Source: Actinomycetota bacterium (GTDB lineage: Bacteria > Actinomycetota > Thermoleophilia > Solirubrobacterales > Solirubrobacteraceae). Taken from it: a stretch of 64,000 bases of DNA. Both the position numbers and the translations under genes were made by a program. Shown here piece by piece: positions 48,344 through 56,124 of the stretch. Numbering within the stretch: position 1 is the first letter of the stretch; every line of letters begins with the position of its first letter. The stretch covers positions 124,001-188,000 of the forward strand of contig VAXW01000005.1 of the NCBI GenBank assembly GCA_005884115.1, given 5' to 3'. The notes beneath the pieces are model-generated. The model ran no database searches and had not been told where the DNA came from. It saw only the letters and a program-made list of their open reading frames with translations.

Positions 48344-48720
48344 TTCAGAACCAGCTCCACCGCGCTGGCAACGAGCGCCAGCGCGAAGAGCACCGAGATC
48401 GCGCGTGAGCGCAGGCGCTGCTGCAGCGCCGCGCCCAGCACCACGCCGACCACGGCCGGCCCGCCGACGAGCGCCGCGTCGCGCAGGTTGACGTTCCCGT
48501 ACAGCCCCTGCGTGGCCGCGGCGAAGCCGGCGATGAACACGATCGCAGCCAGCGAGGTGCCCGTCGCGACCCGCTCGTCATAGGCGAGCCACAGGACCAG
48601 CAGCGGCACCACCACCGTTCCTCCGCCGACTCCGAAGAGGCCGCTGAACAGCCCCGCAGCGGTGCCGATCGCTGTCAGCTTGAGCGAGCGCGCACGCGAA
48701 AGCGCGCGCTCAGCCGCCAC
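48340..48720 (-). CDS. TauE/SafE-family permease, N-terminal half
   Basis: 126-aa membrane protein: LKLTAIGTAAGLFSGLFGVGGGTVVVPLLVLWLAYDERVATGTSLAAIVFIAGFAAATQGLYGNVNLRDAALVGGPAVVGVVLGAALQQRL. Carries its own GLFGVGGG signature and about four helices. Partner of the overlapping downstream half. Divergent from otsB with 26 bp between starts. Confidence 0.85.
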   Translation of the reverse strand: MAAERALSRARSLKLTAIGTAAGLFSGLFGVGGGTVVVPLLVLWLAYDERVATGTSLAAIVFIAGFAAATQGLYGNVNLRDAALVGGPAVVGVVLGAALQQRLRSRAISVLFALALVASAVELVLK

Positions 48721-48746
48721 GCTGGCGAGGGAACGGATCGGCCACC

Positions 48747-49568
48747 ATGCGCGCCATACTAGACCCCGTGTCCCCCGCTGCCACGCTCGTGGAGGCGCTC
48801 GAGCCGGTCCGCTCTGACCCGGACCGCTCGGCTGTGCTGCTCGACATCGACGGCACCCTCGCGCCGATCGTGCGGCACGCCACCGACGCGCACGTGCCCG
48901 AGGCGACGCGCTCGCTGCTGATCGAGATCTCCCGTCGCTACCGCGTGGTGGCGTGCGTGAGCGGCCGCCGCGCGGCGACTTCGCGGCAAATTGTCGCGAT
49001 CGGCACGATTGCCTACATCGGCAACCACGGCGGCGAGCTCCTGCGCCCCGGCGCGACGCGCGCCGAGGTCGCCCCGGAGCTCGCCGCTCAGAGGGCGCGC
49101 GTTCGCGCCTTCGCGGCGCGCGCGCTGACCAGAGAGCACGAACGCCTGCGCGTGCGCAGCGAGGACAAGGACACGATCGTCGCCTTCCACTGGCGCGGCG
49201 CGCCGGACGAGCAGGCGGCTGCCGCCGCCGTGGAGGAGATCGGCGCGCGCGCGCAGGAGGAGGGCTTCGCGCTTCACTGGGGCCGCAAGGTGCTCGAGGT
49301 TCGCCCGCCGGTCGTGCTCGACAAGGGACTCGGGGTGAGCGCGCTGCTGCGGGCGATGCCGGTCGAGGCCGCGCTGTACGTCGGCGACGACACGACCGAC
49401 CTCGACGCCTTCCGCGGCCTGCGCGAGCTCGAGCACTCGGGGACTCTGGGCGAGGCCCTGTGCGTGGCGGTCAGCTCCGACGAAGCGCCTCCCGACCTCG
49501 CGCGGGAGGCAGATCTCACCGTCGACGGCCCGGGCGGCGTTCGGGAGCTGCTCCAGGCGCTGCTGTAG
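48747..49568 (+). CDS. otsB: trehalose-6-phosphate phosphatase
   Basis: 273-aa HAD phosphatase of the OtsB type: LLDIDGTLAPIV with nucleophile Asp33 and general acid Asp35, VACVSGRRA, YIGNHGGELL, a cap domain, KVLEVRPPVVLDKGLGVSALL and the metal loop YVGDDTTDLDAFRGL. Removes phosphate from trehalose-6-phosphate; an otsA partner is not in the window. The next gene starts 6 bp after the stop. Confidence 0.92.
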   Translation: MRAILDPVSPAATLVEALEPVRSDPDRSAVLLDIDGTLAPIVRHATDAHVPEATRSLLIEISRRYRVVACVSGRRAATSRQIVAIGTIAYIGNHGGELLRPGATRAEVAPELAAQRARVRAFAARALTREHERLRVRSEDKDTIVAFHWRGAPDEQAAAAAVEEIGARAQEEGFALHWGRKVLEVRPPVVLDKGLGVSALLRAMPVEAALYVGDDTTDLDAFRGLRELEHSGTLGEALCVAVSSDEAPPDLAREADLTVDGPGGVRELLQALL

Positions 49569-49573
49569 CCGGC

Positions 49574-50104
49574 GTGCGCTTCGTCGATTTCCTGCGCGCG
49601 ACCGTGCTGCTCAGTGCCGGGGCCGCCACTGCGCTTGCGGCGATCAGCGTGCTGGCCTTCGGCACGCACTCCGAAGCGCACCTGGTCCCGATCGCGGTTG
49701 GCTGGTGGGTGATCGCGGCGCTGCTCGGACTGCGGCTGGGCAGGCGCGCGGAGACAAACCCTCCCATCGCTCGGCTGCTCGCGAGCGCCAAGGCCAGCAC
49801 CACGATGCCCGAGCACCAGCCCAACGCCATCCTCATCAACCGCCTGTGGCCATTGATCGTGTTCGTGCTGGCGGCCGGCGGGCTGGCCTTCCTCGCGCCA
49901 CAGGTGCCGGGCATCGCCGCCGGCTTCGCGATCATCTGGGCGCTTGCCTGGCGCCAGCAGGACTCCGCCGTGCGCGCCATAGAGGAGCGCGACGGCGTCT
50001 GCTTCTACGTTCGCCGCACCTCGCCGGTGCGCCCCATAGCGCTGGAGCGCACGCCCGGCTTCAAGGCGCTGCGCCCAGAGCGCGCCAACGGCGCCATCAG
50101 CTGA
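49574..50104 (+). CDS. membrane protein, unknown function
   Basis: About 176 aa, GTG start. Four hydrophobic segments (LRATVLLSAGAATALAAISVLAFG, LVPIAVGWWVIAALLGLRLG, LWPLIVFVLAAGGLAFL, VPGIAAGFAIIWALAW) and a charged C-terminal domain with GVCFYVRRTSPVRPIALERTPGFKALRP. Family not recognised. It sits between otsB and a glycosyltransferase in what looks like one operon. Confidence 0.7.
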   Translation: MRFVDFLRATVLLSAGAATALAAISVLAFGTHSEAHLVPIAVGWWVIAALLGLRLGRRAETNPPIARLLASAKASTTMPEHQPNAILINRLWPLIVFVLAAGGLAFLAPQVPGIAAGFAIIWALAWRQQDSAVRAIEERDGVCFYVRRTSPVRPIALERTPGFKALRPERANGAIS

Positions 50105-50105
50105 G

Positions 50106-51173
50106 ATGCCGCAATCCTTGCCGGCCGACGTGCTGATCGTCTCGCTCGGCTCGACCGCCGGGCTGCGCGCGGCCGACGAGGCGCTTGCCGCCTCGCTCCA
50201 GCGCGCAGGCGCGCACGTCGAGGTCGTCTCAGCGACCGCGCCGCGCCCCGCTCCTACGTTGATGCTCACCGATCTCGCCTGGGCGCGCGCGGTGCGGGAC
50301 GCCGCCAGGGCAGCGCTCGCGCGGCGCGTATCGCCACCGCGCGCGATGATCTACTCGAGCACCACCGCCGCCTGCTTCTGGCCGATGCCCGGCGCGATCC
50401 GCTTCGACGCGACCGCCGCCGGCAACCGCCCGGGCCGCCACGGGCTGTGGCAGCGTCCGCTAGAGCGGCTGCGCCTGCGCCAGGCGCCGCTGCTGCTTCC
50501 CTGGAGCGAGGGCGCTCTCGCCGAGTCGCCCGTCGCCTCGCAGCAGGGCGGGCGCTCGCTGGTGCTGCCGGTCGCCGTCGAGCGCTCCTGCGCGCGCGAC
50601 CAGGACGGGCCAGACGGCGGCGCGCGCGACATCGCGGCCATCACCTACGCGGCCAACCCCGCCAAGAAGGGACTCGACCGCGTGCTCGCAGCCTGGCGGC
50701 GCGCGCGCGCCGAGTGCCCGGCCGCGGCCGGCGGCGAGCTGGTCGTGGCAGGCGCCACCTCGCGCCTGCTGCAGCGCGCCGGCATCGATGTCGGCGAGGC
50801 CGGGGTGCGCGTCGTCGGAGCGCTCGAGGCGAGCGAGTACCGGGCGCTCCTCAGGCGCGCGCGGGCGTTCGTCTGTGCGCCCCGCCGGGAGGACTACGGG
50901 CTCGCGCAGCTCGAGGCGCTCGCAGACGGATGCGCGCTCGTGACCACCGCCGCGCCAGGTCCCTACGCCGCGCTGCCGCTTGCACGCGAGCTCGACCCAC
51001 GGCTCGTCGGCGACGATCTCGCGCGCGGGATCCGCACCGCTCTCGAGGACCCGCTGCCCGGATACGCGCGGCGGGCCGAGGAGCTGCTCGCGCCGTTCTC
51101 GCCCGCCTCCGTCGACAGGCTCGTGGCGGAGGCGCTACTTCCGCGCCTGCTCGGCGGGCCGCTTGCCGCGTAG
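50106..51173 (+). CDS. GT4-like glycosyltransferase
   Basis: 355-aa GT-B glycosyltransferase. The C-terminal half has the nucleotide-sugar region: ITYAANPAKKGLDRVLAAW, VRVVGALEASEYRALLRRARAFVCAPRREDYGLAQLEALADGCALVTTAAPGPY, with the E-x7-E-type motif (REDYGLAQLE). The N-terminal half is variable. Donor and acceptor unknown; the otsB linkage hints at trehalose or cell-surface glycan. Starts 2 bp after the membrane-protein stop. Its last 39 bp overlap the convergent polX. Confidence 0.85.
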   Translation: MPQSLPADVLIVSLGSTAGLRAADEALAASLQRAGAHVEVVSATAPRPAPTLMLTDLAWARAVRDAARAALARRVSPPRAMIYSSTTAACFWPMPGAIRFDATAAGNRPGRHGLWQRPLERLRLRQAPLLLPWSEGALAESPVASQQGGRSLVLPVAVERSCARDQDGPDGGARDIAAITYAANPAKKGLDRVLAAWRRARAECPAAAGGELVVAGATSRLLQRAGIDVGEAGVRVVGALEASEYRALLRRARAFVCAPRREDYGLAQLEALADGCALVTTAAPGPYAALPLARELDPRLVGDDLARGIRTALEDPLPGYARRAEELLAPFSPASVDRLVAEALLPRLLGGPLAA

Positions 51174-52904
51174 CGCCTGCAGCTCGCTCCAGCCCCGCGC
51201 GTTGGCGACGTCGGCGGCGGACAGCCAGGCGCGCCGCGCGGTGGCCACGCCCCAGCGCATGTTCGCCAGCGTCGACGTGCGGTGGGCGTCGGAGTTGATC
51301 ACGATGTCCACGCCCGCGGCGCGCGCAGCGCGCGCGTGAAGGTCGCCCAGGTCCCGGCGGTCGGGGTTGGCGTTGATCTCGAGCATCGTGCCGTTGGCGG
51401 CCGCCGCCTCGAACACCGCCTCGAGCTCGATCGCATACGGCGCGCGCTGTTCGATCTTGCGACCCGTGGGATGGCCGATCGCATCTACCAGCGGGTGCTC
51501 AATTGCCCTGATCATGCGCTCGGTCATCGCGCGCACGCCGATGCCGAAGGAGGTGTGCACGCTGGCGATGATCCAGTCGAGCTGCGCGAGCAGCTCGTCC
51601 TCGTAGTCGAGCGACCCGTCCGGGAGGATGTTCACCTCGCTCCCCGCCAGCAGGCGGATGCCCTCGATGCGCGCGTCGGCTTCACGCACGAGCTCGATCT
51701 GGCGCCGCAGCTGCGCCGGCGTGACCTCGTTGCCGAACCCGTGCGAGGCCGAGTGGTCGGTGATTGCGAGGAACTCATATCCACGCTCGAGCGCCGCGTG
51801 CGCCATCTCCTCGATCGTGCTGTGGCCGTCCGAGGCGACCGTGTGACAGTGCAGGTCGCCGCGAATGTCAGCCAGCTCGATCAGGCTCGGCAGCCCGCCG
51901 CCGCCCAGCTGGGCGGCCTGCAGCTCGCCACGGTTCTCGCGCAGCTCGGGCTCGATGTATGCGAGCCCGAGCAGCTCGTACACCTCGCGCTCCTCCGCGC
52001 ACGTGCGCGTGCGCCCGATCGAGTCGTCGTGCACGCCGTACTCCGAGACGTGCAGGCCACGCCGCACGGCCGCCTCGCGCAGCGCCGCGTTGTGCTCGCC
52101 CGAGCCGGTGAAATGCTGCAGCAGGTTGCCTAGCTGAGCGGGCTTGCCGATGCGCAGGTCGACGCCCACGCCGGCGTGCGTGCGCGCCCGCGCGCCCGCG
52201 CGCGAGGCCGCGCTCACGCTCTCGATCTGCTCGAGCGTGCGCAGGCTCTTGGCCAGTGTTGTGGGGCGCGTCGTCGTCGCGATCAGGTCAAGGTCCTTGA
52301 CGCTGTCCGCCTGGCGCCGTGCCGAGCCGGCCACGAGCACCTGCGTGCCCGGCGCGCCCCGGGCGATCAGCTCCGCCGCCAGCGCCTCTGCGATCGCGAG
52401 CGCCCGAGGCAGCAGCACGCGCGCGGGCGCGCGCTCGGCGATGCCGGCCTCGAGCGCGCGCAGCACGCTGTGCTCGAACCTCGGACCCAGGCCGCGCACG
52501 TCGCGCAGGCGCTGTGCGAGCGCCGCCTCTCGCAGCTTCTGCGGCGAGTCGATCCCCAGCTCCGAGTACAGCAGGCGCGCGCGCTTGGGCCCGAGGCCCG
52601 GCAGGCGCATGATCGCCACCAGGCCCGACGGGAACTTCGCGCGCAGCTTCTCGGCCGCGGGGATCGTGCCGGTATCGGCGAGCGCCACGATCTTCTCCTG
52701 CAGCGTCGAGCCGATCCCCGGCAGCTCCTTCGCGCGCCCCGCCAGCGCGAGCGCAGCGACCGAGGTGGACGCCTCCCGCACCGTCTTCGCAGCCGTGCGG
52801 TAGGCCACCACGCGGTGCACGATCGCGCCGTCGAGCTCATACAGGTTGCCTAGCTCGTCCAGCGCGTCGGCGATCGCGGCGTTGGTCAGCTGCAGCGCGG
52901 TCAC
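51135..52904 (-). CDS. polX: PolX-type DNA polymerase/3'-5' exonuclease
   Basis: 589-aa family-X polymerase. HhH helical domain (GRAKELPGIGSTLQEKIVALADTG, MRLPGLGPKRARLLY), nucleotidyltransferase palm with VLVAGSARRQADSVKDLDLIATT (GS motif and D-x-D) and VGVDLRIG, HNAALREAAVRRGLHVSEYG, then the C-terminal PHP exonuclease: GDLHCHTVASDGHSTIEEMA, AITDHSASHG, IASVHTSFG, EINANPDRRDLG and NSDAHR metal ligands. Base-excision/gap repair. GTG 52904 chosen at the start of homology. Confidence 0.92.
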   Translation of the reverse strand: MTALQLTNAAIADALDELGNLYELDGAIVHRVVAYRTAAKTVREASTSVAALALAGRAKELPGIGSTLQEKIVALADTGTIPAAEKLRAKFPSGLVAIMRLPGLGPKRARLLYSELGIDSPQKLREAALAQRLRDVRGLGPRFEHSVLRALEAGIAERAPARVLLPRALAIAEALAAELIARGAPGTQVLVAGSARRQADSVKDLDLIATTTRPTTLAKSLRTLEQIESVSAASRAGARARTHAGVGVDLRIGKPAQLGNLLQHFTGSGEHNAALREAAVRRGLHVSEYGVHDDSIGRTRTCAEEREVYELLGLAYIEPELRENRGELQAAQLGGGGLPSLIELADIRGDLHCHTVASDGHSTIEEMAHAALERGYEFLAITDHSASHGFGNEVTPAQLRRQIELVREADARIEGIRLLAGSEVNILPDGSLDYEDELLAQLDWIIASVHTSFGIGVRAMTERMIRAIEHPLVDAIGHPTGRKIEQRAPYAIELEAVFEAAAANGTMLEINANPDRRDLGDLHARAARAAGVDIVINSDAHRTSTLANMRWGVATARRAWLSAADVANARGWSELQALRGKRPAEQARK

Positions 52905-53016
52905 TCCCTCAGGGTATGGGGCGATCGAGCGCCGGCGCGCACAAAGCCGCGCGCCCAGATGCGCCATCCAGGGCCGCGCGGGATCCTGGAATCGATCATC
53001 TAGGGTACGCCGACCG

Positions 53017-53736
53017 ATGTCCGGCGAGCCGTGGCTGATACTGCCGACCTACAACGAGGCCGAGAACATAGAGGCCCTGGTGCACGCGTCGGCGGAGGTG
53101 CTCAGGCGCGCGGCGCCCGCCGGCTTTCGCATTCTGATCGTCGACGACGGCTCGCCCGACGGCACCGGCGCGATCGCCGACCGCCTGTGCGCCGAGCACG
53201 AGTGGCTCGAGGTGCTCCACCGCCAGGCCAAGAACGGCATCGGCCCCGCCTACCTGGCGGGCTTCTCGCATGCGCTCCAGGCCGGTGCCGGATACGCGCT
53301 GGAGATGGACAGCGACTTCTCGCACGACCCCGCTGACCTCGAGCGGCTGCTCGGCGCTGTCGCACGAGGAGCGGACCTCGCGCTCGGCTCCCGCTACGTG
53401 CCAGGAGGGGGCGTCAGCGACTGGGGGCTCGTGCGGCGCAAGATCAGCGAGTGGGGCTCGGTGTACGCACGTTGCGTGCTCGGCTTGAAGGTTCGCGACC
53501 TCACCGGCGGCTTCAAGTGCTTCCGCCGCGAGGTGCTCGAGGCGATCCACTTCGACAGCGTGCGCTCTCGCGGATATGCATTCCAGGTCGAGCTCACCTA
53601 CCGCGCCGTGCGCGCCGGCTTCGAGGTGGTCGAGGTGCCGATCGTCTTTCGCGACCGCCAGCGGGGCCAGAGCAAGATGTCCTGGCGCATCGCGCTCGAG
53701 GCCATGTGGCTGGTTCCGCGCCTGCGCTTCAGATAG
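53017..53736 (+). CDS. polyprenol-phosphate mannosyltransferase (DPM1-like GT2)
   Basis: 239-aa GT2: PWLILPTYNEAENIEAL, ILIVDDGSPDGTGAIAD (donor-binding), KNGIGPAYLAGFSHAL, EMDSDFSHDPADLERLL (DxD), SRYVPGGGVSDWG, DLTGGFKCFRREVLEAI, PIVFRDRQRGQSKMS. These are the hallmarks of dolichol/polyprenol-phosphate mannose synthases. Lacks membrane helices. Followed by the SpoIIM-family membrane protein at 53763, 26 bp downstream. Confidence 0.92.
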   Translation: MSGEPWLILPTYNEAENIEALVHASAEVLRRAAPAGFRILIVDDGSPDGTGAIADRLCAEHEWLEVLHRQAKNGIGPAYLAGFSHALQAGAGYALEMDSDFSHDPADLERLLGAVARGADLALGSRYVPGGGVSDWGLVRRKISEWGSVYARCVLGLKVRDLTGGFKCFRREVLEAIHFDSVRSRGYAFQVELTYRAVRAGFEVVEVPIVFRDRQRGQSKMSWRIALEAMWLVPRLRFR

Positions 53737-53762
53737 TCGCGCGCCGGGCCGATGCACAGGCG

Positions 53763-54512
53763 ATGGACGCGTCGGCGTATGCCTTCACGCACGGGATCCG
53801 GCATACGCGCTCGACGCTTCGCTCCTGGCGGCGGGAACCGTGGTCGGTCCTCGGGCGCTGGGCCGCCGGCTCGGCCGCCGCTGCGGCGGGCCTGCTGCTC
53901 GCCGTGTGGCTGATCTCCTCGCTCTACGGCGGCCGCGAGCAGATAGTCAACCTCCAGCCTCCGTTCGCCGTTGGCGACGCAGGCGACGTGCTCGGCGTCA
54001 TGAAGCGCAACCTGCTCGTGCTCGCGCTGCACGCGATGGCCTGCGTCGCCGGCTTCATCGCCGGCAGCTCGCTGCCGCTGCAGGCCCAGCACCGTCACGG
54101 CCTCTCGCGCTGGGTGCACGAACACGGCGGCCGGCTCGCGATCGCTTTCGTGGTCGCCGCGACCACCTTCTCGCTCGGCGCCCAGGCCTACCTGATCGGG
54201 CACACGCTCGGCGGCGTCGCCGCCTTCCTGCGCGTCTCGCCCGGCCTGCTGCTGCTGGGGCTGCTCCCGCACGCCGTGCCCGAGCTGATGGCGCTGTTCT
54301 TGCCGCTCGCCGCCTGGATCATCGCCAGCCGCAGCGCCAAATGGGAGCAGCTGCTGGCCGCGACGTTCGTGACCGTGGCCGTCGCGCTGCCCGTACTGCT
54401 CGCGGCCGCCTTCGTCGAGGTCTTCCTCTCGCCTAACCTGTTCGCCGCGCTGACGCACATCCACCCGCCGATCGTGCGCCGCGATGGCGACGTGCTCGTG
54501 ATCGTGCATTGA
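53763..54512 (+). CDS. stage II sporulation protein M (DUF95)-like membrane protein
   Basis: 249-aa membrane protein with five to six hydrophobic segments: RWAAGSAAAAAGLLLAVWLISSLYG, NLLVLALHAMACVAGFIAGSSLPL, LAIAFVVAATTFSLGAQAYLIG, VSPGLLLLGLLPHAVPELMALFLPLAAWIIA, VTVAVALPVLLAAAFVEVFLSP. The LPHAVPELMALFL and FVEVFLSP blocks are those of SpoIIM-like proteins (HGxxElxA). Probably an operon with the GT2. Nothing else sporulation-related is seen. Confidence 0.75.
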   Translation: MDASAYAFTHGIRHTRSTLRSWRREPWSVLGRWAAGSAAAAAGLLLAVWLISSLYGGREQIVNLQPPFAVGDAGDVLGVMKRNLLVLALHAMACVAGFIAGSSLPLQAQHRHGLSRWVHEHGGRLAIAFVVAATTFSLGAQAYLIGHTLGGVAAFLRVSPGLLLLGLLPHAVPELMALFLPLAAWIIASRSAKWEQLLAATFVTVAVALPVLLAAAFVEVFLSPNLFAALTHIHPPIVRRDGDVLVIVH

Positions 54513-54529
54513 CGCCTGGGCGCAGAGCC

Positions 54530-54547
54530 CGCCGGCTCAGGCCGGCG
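54530..54547. terminator. possible bidirectional hairpin between convergent genes
   Basis: CGCCGGC-tcag-GCCGGCG, 7-bp stem and 4-nt loop in the 41-bp gap between the SpoIIM-like gene and the methyltransferase. No U-tract. Confidence 0.4.
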
Positions 54548-54553
54548 CGAGCG

Positions 54554-55414
54554 TCAGGACCGGCCCGCCGCGACGAGCACGAGGTTGCTGAAGCGCAAGG
54601 CGCCGCCCCCGGAGGCGTGTGCGCGGGCGGCATCAGTGATCGCCTGCCAGCACTCGCGCTGCACATCGGGTGGCTGGGGGTTGACCAGGTTGTAGATCGG
54701 CGGGGCGATCTCCTGAACGAAGCGCGTGAACTCCTCCGGGGAGCCCCACTCGAAGCTCACCTCCAGCTCATCGACCTCGACGTCCGAGAAGCCACCGCCT
54801 TCGAGCAGGCCGCCGATCGCCTCCGCCGTGGGTCGCGATAGCGGGCCGGGCGTGCCCGGCGGCGGAGGCGGGACGTCCAGCGTCTTCATCACGGTGCTCA
54901 TCGGGACGGCAAGGAACGGCACGCGCTCGGGCGGCCCCCACGAGCTGATCGCCATTTTCGCCGCAGGCTTCAGGAAGCTGCGAACGCGCGTCGCAGCGCC
55001 CTCGCCGTCGGGCTCGAAGATGATCCCCCAGCGCGAGAGGGCGGCGTCGAAGCTGCCCTGTGGGAAGTCGAGCGAGGAGGCGTCCGACTCCACGAAGCGC
55101 ACGTTCTCGAGCCCCGCAGCGGACGCGCGCTCGCGACCGTAGGCGAGCATGCCCGCCGAGATGTCCGTCGCGACGACCTCGCCCTGCGGGCCCACGACCT
55201 TCGCGGCCGTGAGCGATGGTTCGCCGTAGCCGGCCGCGACGTCGAGCACGCGGTAGCCCGGCTGTATGCGCGCCACGCTCACCATATGCTCGCTCACGTG
55301 AGCGGTCGCGCGGTCGATCAGCTCATTCCAGTCGCGCCAACCCTCCGACGCCTCGTTCCAGTCTCGGCGCTGGCGTGCGCGGAAGTCGTCTGCGTCGATC
55401 TGCGTCGCCTGCAT
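54554..55414 (-). CDS. SAM-dependent class I methyltransferase
   Basis: 286-aa methyltransferase: YRVLDVAAGYGEPSLTAAKVVGPQGEVVATDISAGML (motif I, about 56-65, and the acidic ribose-binding Asp), VRFVESDASSLDFPQGSFDAALSRWGIIFEPD (motif II-III). The second half resembles ubiquinone/menaquinone-type or mycolate-type small-molecule methyltransferases. Substrate unknown. ATG 55414 chosen from homology; the longer frame is Arg-rich and unlikely. Confidence 0.86.
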   Translation of the reverse strand: MQATQIDADDFRARQRRDWNEASEGWRDWNELIDRATAHVSEHMVSVARIQPGYRVLDVAAGYGEPSLTAAKVVGPQGEVVATDISAGMLAYGRERASAAGLENVRFVESDASSLDFPQGSFDAALSRWGIIFEPDGEGAATRVRSFLKPAAKMAISSWGPPERVPFLAVPMSTVMKTLDVPPPPPGTPGPLSRPTAEAIGGLLEGGGFSDVEVDELEVSFEWGSPEEFTRFVQEIAPPIYNLVNPQPPDVQRECWQAITDAARAHASGGGALRFSNLVLVAAGRS

Positions 55415-55601
55415 TGCTCTCCTCCGGATCGATGCCTTGGGCGTCGATGCGCTCCCTTGGCCGGCCCGCCGAGGGCGGGCCGGGCTGCGTAAGCGTACTC
55501 GCGATGACCGCGCGCCGCAGCCCTCGCGAAGCACGCGCTCCTCGATCCGGCGCCGAGACGGGCGCGGGCACGCGGCCCTTCGGCACCACTCCTTTACTTT
55601 G

Positions 55602-55607
55602 TATAGT
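55602..55607 (+). promoter_or_regulatory. candidate -10 box of trx
   Basis: TATAGT within TTTACTTTGTATAGTGG, 33 bp before the ATG; the -35 region is not clear. Confidence 0.45.
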
Positions 55608-55639
55608 GGTAGTCGAGCGATCGACCAAGGGAGGGACAC

Positions 55640-55972
55640 ATGGCAGGCAACCTCAGCGAAGTCACCGACAACAACTTCCAGGCCGAGGTCATCGAGGCCG
55701 ACGGCCCGGTGCTGGTCGACTTCTGGGCGCCCTGGTGCGGGCCCTGCCGCGTCGTCGCACCCGTGCTCGAGGAGATCGCCTCAGAGCGCCCCGATCTTCG
55801 CGTCGTGAAGCTCAACACCGACGAGAACCAGCAGACGGCGGCGCAGTTCCAGGTGCTCTCGATCCCGACCATGATCCTCTTCAAAGGCGGACAGCCCGTG
55901 AAGACGATCATCGGCGCCTATCCCAAGAAGAAGCTCGAGCAGGAGCTCGGGCCGGTGCTCGCGGCGGCCTGA
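55640..55972 (+). CDS. trxA: thioredoxin
   Basis: 110-aa thioredoxin with the active site APWCGPCRVVAPVLEEIA (Cys33 and Cys36) and the cis-Pro loop VLSIPTMILFKGG. Reduces disulfides, with electrons from thioredoxin reductase (not in window). ATG 55640 follows AAGGGAGGGACAC. Monocistronic. Confidence 0.97.
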   Translation: MAGNLSEVTDNNFQAEVIEADGPVLVDFWAPWCGPCRVVAPVLEEIASERPDLRVVKLNTDENQQTAAQFQVLSIPTMILFKGGQPVKTIIGAYPKKKLEQELGPVLAAA

Positions 55973-56068
55973 GCCGCATTTCGGCGGGCGCGGCCAGCTG
56001 CCGCAGCCGCCGCGCAAGCTAGCGTCGCGGCAGCCTGAGCAACGTTCAGGCGGGCGCGCCCACCTGCC
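55960..56068. repeat. imperfect 43-bp direct repeat at the end of trx
   Basis: 55960-56002 (including the last trx codons and the stop) and 56026-56068 agree in 35 of 43 positions. Looks like a local duplication; no ORF in the 150-bp gap to ileS. Confidence 0.6.
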
Positions 56069-56124
56069 TCCCTTGGCTCCTTAGCGCGGCCGCGCCGGCG
56101 CGGCGGAGCCGAAGAGGCGCCGCT

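Noticed and set aside
47948-48720. Frameshift pseudogene of one TauE/SafE permease
   Set aside because: Both halves have their own start, a 4-bp ATGA overlap and complete signatures, which fits two real genes better.
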